From CBDCUI01 sp965223115 (GTDB taxonomy: Bacteria; Pseudomonadota; Gammaproteobacteria; UBA4575): DNA of 64,000 bases. Position numbers and translations under genes: made by a program. Below the pieces are notes generated by a model. It was given only the letters and a program-made list of their open reading frames with translations, was not told where the DNA came from and did not search any database. This document shows positions 1 to 7,903 of the stretch, in pieces. Positions within the stretch are counted from its first letter, which is position 1; each line of letters opens with the position of its first letter. The stretch is from positions 62,001 through 126,000 of the forward strand of contig OZ244982.1 in NCBI GenBank assembly GCA_965223115.1, in the 5' to 3' direction.

Positions 1-751
1 TTTGTTTAATGTCAGTAGAGTGTATATAGGCAAAAATTTTCTCAAGTTGCTTGGTAAAGCATTTTAGGCCCATAAGACCTATCATTTCTGCTGCCGACCC
101 AATGCGTTCTAGCTGATCAATTTGTGTTTCTATAATTTCTTTAAGAACTTCATTATCTTGATTTTCACTAGATAAAACAGCCAGGCGGGCATCATGCGAT
201 TCTTGGATTTCACTGACTTCTGCATTAATTAAGTCTAAAAATTCTTGTTGCTCAGACGATAATTGCTTTTCTTCGTAGTTGTATTTTTCTTGGTCTATAT
301 CGGTAAGAGGCTTCTCAGGTGTTTGTATAACATTATCTGATATATGGTCGTCAGTAGTAGCTTCATGATTTGTGTTTTCTGGATTATGATGAGGGTTTAG
401 CAAGTTAATTTGTTCTAGGAAAGCTGCTAAAGTATTCTGAATTTCTTTATCATTTCGATCCGACAGAAATTCAGCTATATAGAGAGGCCATGCACATATT
501 AACTCTAGCTGCTCAAGACTAGGCTTGGATTCTTGCAAAGTTTCTAAGATAGTTTGTATCTGTGAATAAATTAATACAAGCTCGTTGTCATTTTCTTTTA
601 AAGCAAGATTGCATAGTTGGTTGATTGTTAAATCAAACTCTATGAGAAGCTTTTCGACTCTATCTGAATCATGTTCACTGTTAGTCCAGCCATCTAAATA
701 ATCATTTAGAGCCTCTATAAGTTTAAGACTATTCTGTAAACATTCATCCAT
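1..751 (-). CDS. chpA: ChpA/PilL-type chemosensory hybrid kinase, N-terminal part (cut by left edge)
   Basis: An open frame starts with ATG at 751 and runs off the left edge, leaving about 250 residues visible. They are acidic and mostly helical, with a Glu/Gln-rich linker around residues 130-180, and carry no kinase core in the visible part. Identity is inferred mainly from position: it is the last gene of a pilG-pilH-pilI-pilJ operon, 34 bp behind pilJ, where Pseudomonas and relatives carry the very large CheA-like ChpA/PilL with several HPt domains. No pilK methyltransferase lies between pilJ and this gene. The predicted role is the phosphorelay kinase for PilG and PilH in twitching motility. 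Another multidomain kinase is possible, because the catalytic part is outside the window. Confidence 0.62.
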   Translation of the reverse strand, partial: MDECLQNSLKLIEALNDYLDGWTNSEHDSDRVEKLLIEFDLTINQLCNLALKENDNELVLIYSQIQTILETLQESKPSLEQLELICAWPLYIAEFLSDRNDKEIQNTLAAFLEQINLLNPHHNPENTNHEATTDDHISDNVIQTPEKPLTDIDQEKYNYEEKQLSSEQQEFLDLINAEVSEIQESHDARLAVLSSENQDNEVLKEIIETQIDQLERIGSAAEMIGLMGLKCFTKQLEKIFAYIHSTDIKQ

Positions 752-785
752 AATGCTAATTTAGATTTGTTAAATGTCGTTATAA

Positions 786-3047
786 TCAAGCACTAGCTTG
801 TTTTTGATTAGAATCATCTATGCCATCGTCTAAGACTTTTTTTAGCTCTTGTACTTCAACATTTTTAACAGATTTTTGTGTTTCAGATTCGGGTAGTTTA
901 AAGATTCTCACAGTGGACAATAAACGATTTGAATATTGCACCAAATTAGTAGTATTGTTTTTCTGTTGTTGTAGATGCTTGTCAGTAGTACGTGTGCTCT
1001 CCACAATTTCATTTGACTGCTTAACTAATTGTAAGCTCGCTTCTGCTTGGGCTTTTGAACTCTCGGTAATTTGTTTAACTGCTTGAGCTAGATTCTCAGT
1101 AGAATCTTGAGTTTGTTTCATAGCATTTTCAGCCAGTTCTGCCAATTGAGTACCTGTAGCCACTTGGCTAATTGCTTGGTTCATTGCAGATACAGTATCT
1201 GTTGTTTCAGCACGGATATTATTAACTAAGCTATCTATTTCCGTTGTTGCTTCTCGTGCACTTTCTGCGAGACGTTGCACTTCATCTGCAACTACTGCAA
1301 AGCCTCTACCAGCTTCGCCTGCTGATGCGGCGTGCATGCTTGCATTCAAGGCTAGGATATGGGTGCGTTCTGCAATACTGTTAATCAGGTTAACAATCCC
1401 CGTAATTTCTTGAGAGCGCTCACCAAGTCGTTTAATGCGTTTTTCTGTTTCGCGTATTGTATCGCGGATACTATTAATACCGTCTACGGATTTGTTCACC
1501 GCTTCAAGTGCAGATCGCGTATTACTTATAGCTTGATCTGCTCGTTTATTTGCATCGGCTGCATCAGACGAGATTCTATTCATCGCATTTGATGATTTAT
1601 TCAATTCATCCATAGTGTTTTCGACTTGTTTGCGTTTTTGTTCAGCAACAGCCATTACTAAGTTTGATTGTTTTTGTACCAAGCTTGAAACACCTGCAAC
1701 ACGTGTGGAAATCTTTTTAACATCATTAAGTGCAGAGGAGGTTTCTTTTGTTAATAAGTTGAGTGAGTCACCAATAGCTCCAGTTACATCTTCAAATACT
1801 GGAACTTTAACAGTAAAATCCTTTCTACTGAGTTGGGCTACAGCTTTGATTAGTTCGATTACAGAATCGTTCAATTCATCTTTTTCTTTCTGAGACTCTG
1901 AGAGTTGTGTAACTTTCTCGTCTAACAATTGATCAAAGGATGTTGACAATTCACCTAATTCATCTTTTCTTGTAGAATTTACACGTGCTTCTAAATTGCC
2001 TTCATTGACTTCATGGATTGTGTCGAGTAGTTTTTCAATAGGTTTTCTTAAAGAATTTGCAAAAAAGAATAGTAACGAAGTAATAATTACGGCTATTGCA
2101 ATTAATACAAAAGCAATAATTACGGTAATTATCCCAGTAGCACGTTTTTGTGCCGCTTGGTTTTGAGAAATACTGAGTTTTGAAGATTGTCCCATTTCGT
2201 CAAACATGGGGCCCAGCATAAAATCGTATAATTCAGTATATTCGTTAGCGTTTCGTTTATTAGTAACTATTTCATCTACAATGGCTAGATAGTCGTTCAT
2301 AAAATTTTCCACAACTAGCTTGTTTTGAAAGTTAATATTTGATTTTTTTAAGTTAGAGATAAATCTTTTTTTCTCATTTTTTAGATCTTCATAAGACTCG
2401 GTTAGATCAATGGATTGAAGTATATGTTTTTCGTGAGAGCGCATATTTGCAAGATATGTATATAAGCTTGTATTTCCTGATTCCTCAACTTTTTTATTTA
2501 CAATAGATAGTATAGATTTTGCTTCTTGGCGTAGACCGTTGTTATCTGTAAACCCAACTACACGATTAAATTTAACAATTTCTGAAAACGATACCTTATA
2601 ATCTTCTACAACTGTTGAGGCTTGTGCTACCAATTGAGAAATATAATCTAATGGCAAACTCACATCGTCAATTACTACTTCATCAGCTGCTGTCGCATCA
2701 ATTTTTGCGCTGAGTTCACGTAGTTTGCTCATATTATTTTCAAGCAAAATAACATGCTTAGCATGTCCATCAAGAGGGGCGTTATTATAGGTTTGTCCGG
2801 TTGATGCAGAAATACTGAGTAGAAAATCTTTCTCGAATCGTCGCACTTTAAAATAGTTTTTTTGTGCTTCACCTACAAGTTGTCCATATTCAACAAATAA
2901 ATTTGTACGCTCTGTTGATGCCTTCTCATTATTAATAATAAAGAAATAAGTAAGAGAAGTTGCGGCAAATCCGATTGCAACAGTGAAAAATAAAATGGTC
3001 AGTTTTTTGGCAATCGATATATCTAATATTTTTTCAAGACTGATCAT
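786..3047 (-). CDS. pilJ: PilJ-type methyl-accepting chemotaxis protein of the type IV pilus system
   Basis: Inner-membrane chemoreceptor of 753 residues. The first membrane segment is at about residues 14-38, followed by a roughly 260-residue periplasmic sensing region. The second segment is at about 303-328, then a HAMP domain and a long cytoplasmic coiled coil. The signalling tip shows ALNASMHAASAGEAGRGFAV followed by VADEVQRLAE, the hallmark of MCP hairpins. The ATG is preceded by AAGGA at good spacing. PilJ feeds the ChpA kinase through the CheW-like PilI and is thought to sense pilus or surface contact. It lies between pilI and chpA on the same strand, as in Pseudomonas. Confidence 0.93.
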   Translation of the reverse strand: MISLEKILDISIAKKLTILFFTVAIGFAATSLTYFFIINNEKASTERTNLFVEYGQLVGEAQKNYFKVRRFEKDFLLSISASTGQTYNNAPLDGHAKHVILLENNMSKLRELSAKIDATAADEVVIDDVSLPLDYISQLVAQASTVVEDYKVSFSEIVKFNRVVGFTDNNGLRQEAKSILSIVNKKVEESGNTSLYTYLANMRSHEKHILQSIDLTESYEDLKNEKKRFISNLKKSNINFQNKLVVENFMNDYLAIVDEIVTNKRNANEYTELYDFMLGPMFDEMGQSSKLSISQNQAAQKRATGIITVIIAFVLIAIAVIITSLLFFFANSLRKPIEKLLDTIHEVNEGNLEARVNSTRKDELGELSTSFDQLLDEKVTQLSESQKEKDELNDSVIELIKAVAQLSRKDFTVKVPVFEDVTGAIGDSLNLLTKETSSALNDVKKISTRVAGVSSLVQKQSNLVMAVAEQKRKQVENTMDELNKSSNAMNRISSDAADANKRADQAISNTRSALEAVNKSVDGINSIRDTIRETEKRIKRLGERSQEITGIVNLINSIAERTHILALNASMHAASAGEAGRGFAVVADEVQRLAESAREATTEIDSLVNNIRAETTDTVSAMNQAISQVATGTQLAELAENAMKQTQDSTENLAQAVKQITESSKAQAEASLQLVKQSNEIVESTRTTDKHLQQQKNNTTNLVQYSNRLLSTVRIFKLPESETQKSVKNVEVQELKKVLDDGIDDSNQKQASA

Positions 3048-3075
3048 GGTTTATCCTTATGATAAAAAATATGGG

Positions 3076-3669
3076 TTAAGTATGATTTATGTCGAGTGAT
3101 GCTTTTAAAAAGGAATAAAAATCTACACATACCCAAGTTTTTTGGTCTTTTATGTATCCAAATTCAACAAAAGTACGTATTTGTTCAGGTAGTTTGGAAA
3201 AGTCTTCCAATTTTTGGTTTTTCTCAAATAGTATTGATTTAGGAAGGTTCATGCTTAACAGACCAAAAGCACTTTCGCCTTGACCCAATATGATCGTTTT
3301 ATATTGGTTTGGAGTGGTTTTTTTTTCTTTTGTGCCGAGTAAACGTTCTAAGTCTATGATTGGGATGGCATCTCCTCTTATGTTTGATACACCAATTATC
3401 CAATCTGCACTTAATGGAATTTCAAATATGTCATTTTCTTCGATAAGTTCGCATGGGGCATCGCCATTTAGTATTAGATTCAGGCCAGCAATGTCTAGAC
3501 CATAAAGATATATGTCAGAAGATGATTTGTCTGATTTGGCTGGTTCAGTATAGGCTGATTCCAATTTTTGAATAAGTTTTGCATGTTCATCGAGCCACCT
3601 TCCATTTGAAAGTGACAAATTAGAAGGACTTAATTTAGTCTGCTCAATATTGTTAAGCTGTTTTTCCAT
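3076..3669 (-). CDS. pilI: PilI, CheW-like adaptor
   Basis: A 197-residue CheW-domain protein that would couple the PilJ receptor to the ChpA kinase. The CheW fold is suggested from about residue 50 onward. Its hallmark segment is IIGVSNIRGDAIPIIDLERL near residues 90-110, where CheW proteins carry the conserved N-x-RG-x2-P-x2-D-L turn. Its ATG overlaps the stop of pilH by one base (TAATG), so the two are almost certainly translationally coupled. The roughly 45 residues before the CheW domain look unstructured. It sits upstream of pilJ with a 28-bp gap. Confidence 0.9.
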   Translation of the reverse strand: MEKQLNNIEQTKLSPSNLSLSNGRWLDEHAKLIQKLESAYTEPAKSDKSSSDIYLYGLDIAGLNLILNGDAPCELIEENDIFEIPLSADWIIGVSNIRGDAIPIIDLERLLGTKEKKTTPNQYKTIILGQGESAFGLLSMNLPKSILFEKNQKLEDFSKLPEQIRTFVEFGYIKDQKTWVCVDFYSFLKASLDINHT

Positions 3670-4031
3670 TATATATGCTTATTGATTTGTGTGACTATTT
3701 GGTCAGCGGTATAAGGTTTGCCAATGAGGTCTTTACCACCTTGTAATTCTGCCCACACTCGATCCGCTTTTTGGCATTTAGATGAAACGAATACTATGGG
3801 AATATTTTTAGTTTGCTTATGCGCACAAAGTTCTCGACATGCTTCAAAGCCATCTTTGTCATCCATGATTACATCCATAAAGATTAAATCAGGGCGTAAG
3901 CTTACTGCTTTCTCAATAGCATCTTTTCCCGAAATTGCAGTAAAAACTTGGCACCCGGCATTGGCAACGATACCTTTGATTTTTTCTAAATCGGGCTTTG
4001 AGTCATCGACTACTAAAACTTTACTACTCAT
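3669..4031 (-). CDS. pilH: PilH, single-domain CheY-like response regulator
   Basis: A 120-residue receiver domain with no output domain. It shows the acidic pair in VVDDSKPD near the N terminus, the phospho-acceptor Asp in LIFMDVIMDDKDG, the conserved Ser pair in VFVSSK and the Lys in LIGKPYTADQ. The start is ATG 4031, with AGGAG ten bases upstream; a TTG three codons earlier would sit too close to that Shine-Dalgarno. In Pseudomonas PilH is the second CheY of the Chp pathway and is linked to pilus retraction or acts as a phosphate sink. The gene lies between the PilG-like regulator and pilI. Confidence 0.88.
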   Translation of the reverse strand: MSSKVLVVDDSKPDLEKIKGIVANAGCQVFTAISGKDAIEKAVSLRPDLIFMDVIMDDKDGFEACRELCAHKQTKNIPIVFVSSKCQKADRVWAELQGGKDLIGKPYTADQIVTQINKHI

Positions 4032-4073
4032 GATTTTCAAAACTCCTAAAATGCTTATTTATGCATAGCTAAT

Positions 4074-4931
4074 CTAAAGCAATAATCCTGATACAACATT
4101 CTCAAACTTTTCTTGTTCAACAGGTTTAGTTAAATATGTATCGCATCCTGCTAATTTCCCCTTAACCTTGTCGAAAGGTGATGAGCGACTTGTCAACATG
4201 ATCACTGGAATATTTTTTGTAAATCTGTTTCGTTTAATCTGTTTGCATACTTCGTATCCATCCATTTCAGGCATTACCACATCAAGGAAAATAAAATCGA
4301 AATTTCTTTTTTGAAGCAATAATAATGCTTCTTTGCCGTTAGCAGCGTGTTCTACTTCGTAGTCCATAAGCCTTAGCTTCATGTCTAATGCTTTACGGAC
4401 AGGTAGACTGTCATCAACAACTAAAGCCATATGTTTTCTGTAACCTTTTTCGATGTTTGGGCGTTTGCCAATAAAAGTTTCTAACTCTTGCCTAGATAGC
4501 TCAGCGCTGTAGTTACGAAGTTCAGTTGGCAACTCAATTTCTTCTGTAGGTTCTTCAATGCGTAATTCAGGTGTGTACTTAAGTTCTTTTACCGTGACTT
4601 CATCTAGGCATTTGAGTATTCGAGTGGGAAAAAAAGGTAAGGTAGTTGTACTATATTGTGTATCAATAGCAGATTTGTTTTGAGTTGCCATGAGTGTTGC
4701 ACACATGCTGATACCATTGCTGCTAACGTATTTCTGTTGCCATTCTTCTTTTGCTTGAGGGTTATCTGCATTAACGATAAGGATGTCAGCATACTCATCA
4801 ACCTCCGAATCAAATAATGTGTATGTACGAGTACGACCTTCGGTGATTGCCAATATGCGTTTTAGTACGTTCCGGTCCTTTTCTTGTATGCCACAAAGAT
4901 CAACACGGAAAGGTCTATCCAATTCAGACAC
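4074..4931 (-). CDS. PilG-like response regulator with an N-terminal extension
   Basis: Residues from about 165 to the end form a complete receiver domain: VVDDS acidic pair, phospho-acceptor Asp in FIFLDVVMPEMDGYE, conserved Thr/Ser in MLTSR and Lys in YLTKPV. This best fits PilG, the first regulator of the operon. Pseudomonas PilG is only about 135 residues. Here roughly 150 extra N-terminal residues precede the receiver; they resemble a degenerate alpha/beta (pseudo-receiver-like) region followed by a charged linker, with no motif I can name. The start is taken as GTG 4931, because AGGTGA lies five bases upstream; an in-frame GTG at 4940 would overlap that Shine-Dalgarno. First gene of the pil-chp operon. 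Confidence 0.8.
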   Translation of the reverse strand: MSELDRPFRVDLCGIQEKDRNVLKRILAITEGRTRTYTLFDSEVDEYADILIVNADNPQAKEEWQQKYVSSNGISMCATLMATQNKSAIDTQYSTTTLPFFPTRILKCLDEVTVKELKYTPELRIEEPTEEIELPTELRNYSAELSRQELETFIGKRPNIEKGYRKHMALVVDDSLPVRKALDMKLRLMDYEVEHAANGKEALLLLQKRNFDFIFLDVVMPEMDGYEVCKQIKRNRFTKNIPVIMLTSRSSPFDKVKGKLAGCDTYLTKPVEQEKFENVVSGLLL

Positions 4932-5265
4932 AAATGTCACCTATGCAAATAATATTTAGATTGAGAAAAGATGTTTTACACAACAATTTAATTTGTGACT
5001 GTATTCTCATTTAGTGTCTAGTTACGTGGTAGCAGATTGAACGGGTATTTTTACCAGATATAGAGCTTAAACCTTTGGTTTGTATGAAATTTTATAAAAA
5101 ATGGAAGTATGCAGGGTTTAATAAATACCCCAGTGAGTATAGACATTTCTTTAATGATGAAAAGGTCTAAGTATTTAAATAGATAACTTAATCCTGCTTT
5201 TAAAAAAGCACATAAGTTTTGTTACAGGGTGAATTTATTAAGGAAGTTATAAGAAATGAAGTGTT
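4932..5265. other. Intergenic region upstream of the pil-chp operon
   Basis: About 330 AT-rich bases between the end of crp and the start of the pilG-like gene, both on the minus strand. It must hold the promoter of the pil-chp operon and the 3' end of the crp transcript. I see only a weak AT-only hairpin near 5200 and no convincing terminator, CRP site, small gene or RNA. Confidence 0.5.
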
Positions 5266-5916
5266 TTAACGTGCGCCGTAGACCACGATGGTTTTACCGT
5301 GCGCTGAGATGAGCCCTTGTTGTTGTAGCTCCTTTAAGACTCGGCCAGCCATTTCGCGTGAGCAGCCTACAATTTTTGCAATTTCTTGACGTGTGATTCT
5401 AATTTGCATTCCTTCAGGATGGGTCATGGCATCAGGTTGCTTGGCTAAATCTAGCAGAGTATGTGCGACCCTACCGGTTACGTCTAAATAGGCTAAATCA
5501 ATGACTTTGCGGCTGGTATCACGAAGGCGCTTAGCTAATTGTCCCGTAAGATGCATCAAGATTTCAGGGTCTGAGAATGCCAAATCACGGAATTTTGAAT
5601 ATTGAATTTCAGCTACTTCACATTCTTCTTTTGCGACCACGAGTGCGCTACGTGCATTTTCTTCAAATAGGCCCATTTCACCAAAAAAATCGCCTTTATT
5701 TAAATAGGCAAGTACCATTTCATGCCCTGTTTCATCCTCAATCATGACGCGTACTGAGCCACGAGTGATGAAATACAATGTATTAGATGGATCACCGGTA
5801 TGAATGATTCTATTCCCAGAACTATAGCGCTTGGTGTGGCAGTGTTCTAAAAAACGCTCCACAACCGCTGCATGCGCTGGTACGGTAGGGCTGATTGTGT
5901 TCAAACTAGTCCTCAT
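5266..5916 (-). CDS. crp: cAMP receptor protein CRP/Vfr
   Basis: A 216-residue global transcription regulator, close in length and sequence to E. coli CRP and Pseudomonas Vfr. The cyclic-nucleotide pocket shows GDFFGE (G79, E80) and the ARSA element (R89, S90), with T134/S135 at the start of the dimerisation helix as in cAMP-responsive members. The helix-turn-helix ITRQEIAKIVGCSREMAGRV carries the DNA-reading R187, E188 and R192. The C terminus (ISAHGKTIVVYGAR) is nearly that of E. coli. It is divergent from an osmC-like gene, as crp and yhfA are in E. coli. Placement beside the pil-chp operon fits the known link in Pseudomonas between the Chp pathway, cAMP and Vfr. Confidence 0.97.
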   Translation of the reverse strand: MRTSLNTISPTVPAHAAVVERFLEHCHTKRYSSGNRIIHTGDPSNTLYFITRGSVRVMIEDETGHEMVLAYLNKGDFFGEMGLFEENARSALVVAKEECEVAEIQYSKFRDLAFSDPEILMHLTGQLAKRLRDTSRKVIDLAYLDVTGRVAHTLLDLAKQPDAMTHPEGMQIRITRQEIAKIVGCSREMAGRVLKELQQQGLISAHGKTIVVYGAR

Positions 5917-5928
5917 AATCTTTGATTT

Positions 5929-5940
5929 TAGACTAGTCTA
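5929..5940. promoter_or_regulatory. 12-bp perfect palindrome in the crp/osmC divergent promoter region
   Basis: TAGACTAGTCTA is a perfect palindrome 13 bp upstream of the crp ATG. Its core ACTAGT occurs again at 5905-5910, just inside the crp coding region. It could be an operator for either divergent gene. It does not match the CRP consensus TGTGA-N6-TCACA, so autoregulation through this site is not supported. A palindrome of this length could also occur by chance. Confidence 0.3.
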
Positions 5941-5988
5941 TGCAAGTAACTTACTGATGTCGACAGAAAAAATGTTCAAGCGGTAGTA

Positions 5989-6414
5989 ATGAATGTACGA
6001 ATAAAGTGGATACAGCCAATGACCTTTGTTGCCGAGACAGGTAGCGGGCATACTGTAGTGATGGACGGGCCACCTGATCACGGGGGGCAAAATCTTGCGG
6101 CACGACCCATGGAGATGATTTTAGTCGGATTGGGGGGCTGTAGTGCTTTTGATATTGTGGATATCCTTAAAAAGAGCCGTCAGCCAATAAAAGACTGTCA
6201 AGTTATGCTTAAAGCCGAGCGAGCGGATGAAATTCCCGCAGTATTTACCAAAATTCATATGCACTACATCATTGCAGGACAAACGCTTAAAGAGAATCAG
6301 GTTAAGCGTGCAGTTGAACTGTCCGTAAATAAATATTGTTCTGTAGTTAAAATGCTTCGTGATAATGTAGATATAACTTATGATTATGAAACATTAGATA
6401 GCGATCTGAGTTAA
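5989..6414 (+). CDS. OsmC/Ohr-family protein (YhfA-like)
   Basis: A 141-residue OsmC-fold protein, probably a thiol-dependent hydroperoxide-reducing or related redox protein in the cytoplasm. The two family cysteines are C51 (LGGCSAFD) and C117 (KYCSVVK), with the typical ARPMEMILVGLGGCS loop before the first. Sequence and position fit the YhfA subgroup, which lies divergently next to crp in E. coli and next to vfr and speD in Pseudomonas. speD follows 31 bp downstream on the same strand, so the two may share a transcript. The substrate of this subgroup is not established. Confidence 0.88.
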   Translation: MNVRIKWIQPMTFVAETGSGHTVVMDGPPDHGGQNLAARPMEMILVGLGGCSAFDIVDILKKSRQPIKDCQVMLKAERADEIPAVFTKIHMHYIIAGQTLKENQVKRAVELSVNKYCSVVKMLRDNVDITYDYETLDSDLS

Positions 6415-6445
6415 GACTATAGCCACGTATTTTTTATAAAATAAT

Positions 6446-7258
6446 ATGAACTTTATAAATCCCAAAATTAAATTGCATGGGTTTAATAATCTAACCAAAA
6501 CATTAAGTTTTAATTTTTACGATATTTGCTACACAGGCACAGCTGCGCAACAACAAGAGTATTTGCAATATGTAGATGATGAATACAATGCTCAGCGTTT
6601 GCAAAATGTACTTACAAAGGTCACAGAAATAATTGGAGCAAATATCTTAAATATTACGTGTCATGACTATGAGCCACGTGGAGCCAGTGTCGCCTGTCTT
6701 ATTTCAGAAGAGCCAATTTTAACGGAAGCAATTATTTCCCAAGATGGGTTACATTTTGAAGAACAACATTGCATGTTAAGAAGATCTGCTGTTGCGCATT
6801 TAGATAAAAGTCATGTGACCGCACACACTTACCCTGAATATCATCCTGATAACGGCATCAGTACATTTCGAGTAGATATAGATGTTTCGACATGTGGTCG
6901 GGTCTCACCATTAGAAGCGTTAAACTATCTTATTGATAGTTTTGACGAAGATATTGTAATTTTGGATTATCGAGTGCGTGGATTTACACGTGATATTAAA
7001 GGACAAAAGCACTTTATTGATCACGAAATAACTTCAATCCAGGATTTTTTATCTGATAAAACTAAAAATCAATATCAGATGATTGATATGAATATAGATC
7101 AAGAAAATATTTTTCACACAAAAATGCTAATTAATGATTTTAAAATAGATAATTATTTATTTGGGAAAGGAGGAGATGAGCTTGTAGAAAAAGAGCTAGA
7201 ACTGATAGAAAAAAAACTTCAAAAAGAAATGAATGAAATATTCTATAGTATGAGTTAA
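6446..7258 (+). CDS. speD: S-adenosylmethionine decarboxylase proenzyme (E. coli type)
   Basis: A 270-residue pyruvoyl enzyme that makes decarboxylated SAM, the aminopropyl donor for spermidine synthesis. The proenzyme self-cleavage site is in AHLDKSH, between K121 and S122, with S122 becoming the pyruvoyl group. The catalytic cysteine is in VSTCG (C150). The opening IKLHGFNNLTKTLSFNFYDI and the internal IDYRVRGFTRDI are typical of the long gammaproteobacterial class. No speE is visible nearby. Its stop overlaps the stop of convergent coq7 by four bases. Confidence 0.96.
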   Translation: MNFINPKIKLHGFNNLTKTLSFNFYDICYTGTAAQQQEYLQYVDDEYNAQRLQNVLTKVTEIIGANILNITCHDYEPRGASVACLISEEPILTEAIISQDGLHFEEQHCMLRRSAVAHLDKSHVTAHTYPEYHPDNGISTFRVDIDVSTCGRVSPLEALNYLIDSFDEDIVILDYRVRGFTRDIKGQKHFIDHEITSIQDFLSDKTKNQYQMIDMNIDQENIFHTKMLINDFKIDNYLFGKGGDELVEKELELIEKKLQKEMNEIFYSMS

Positions 7259-7896
7259 ATCCAATACGCAGTTTTGGTCATAATTTTTGATGTTGCATTC
7301 ATTAATGATTTAACGACTTGTGGTAAAGCATGTGCGCCTGCAGCTTGTGCAGTCTTATCATGTCTTTCTTCATCTTCACGCATTTTAAGTAAGATTTCTT
7401 TGCTTTTTTTATCTTCTTCAGGGAGACGAGATAAATGCTTATCTATATGTTGTACAACTTGTTTTTCTGTTTCGGATATAAACCCCAAGCTCCACTTGTC
7501 GCCTAACATACCTGTTGTTGCGCCTATGGCATAAGAACCTAGATACCACAGTGGTGTTAATGCACTAGGCTGATGGTCGAGCTCAGTTAAACGTTTTTCA
7601 CACCAGGCTAAATGGGCCTCTTCCTCTTGTGCTGAGATTTCCATTTGTTGTTTAACTTTCTCATTTTTGGCCGTTAATGCTTGTCCATGATAAAGCCCCT
7701 GTGCTGCGATTTCACCGGCATGATTTACACGCATTAACCGTGCTGAAAGCTGTTGTTTGGGTTTATCTAGAACTTCATTATTATCAAGTTTATCCGCAGG
7801 TGATGGGTTGGACTTGAAGTTTGGCTTGGCAAACATGGTTCGAATGCCACGATCTACATGGCATATGAAATTATCTATTGTACTGTAATTGCGCAT
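7255..7896 (-). CDS. coq7: Coq7 demethoxyubiquinone hydroxylase
   Basis: A 213-residue diiron monooxygenase for the C6 hydroxylation step of ubiquinone synthesis. The ferritin-like fold carries the metal ligands in two repeats: E62 in NHAGEIAAQ and E92/H95 in EEEAH, then the Glu pair in SETEKQV and E176/H179 in DEERH. A longer N-terminal part (about 50 residues) precedes the core, as in Pseudomonas Coq7. It is an alternative to UbiF-type flavin hydroxylases, which fits finding only UbiH and UbiI homologues at 23-25 kb. It converges on speD with a four-base overlap. Confidence 0.94.
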   Translation of the reverse strand: MRNYSTIDNFICHVDRGIRTMFAKPNFKSNPSPADKLDNNEVLDKPKQQLSARLMRVNHAGEIAAQGLYHGQALTAKNEKVKQQMEISAQEEEAHLAWCEKRLTELDHQPSALTPLWYLGSYAIGATTGMLGDKWSLGFISETEKQVVQHIDKHLSRLPEEDKKSKEILLKMREDEERHDKTAQAAGAHALPQVVKSLMNATSKIMTKTAYWI

Positions 7897-7903
7897 GTGG
7901 GCA

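Noticed and set aside
5190..5215. AT-only hairpin (GCTTTT/AAAAGC) after crp as a terminator
   Set aside because: The stem is short and AT-rich with no clear T-run after it, so it was not listed as a terminator.
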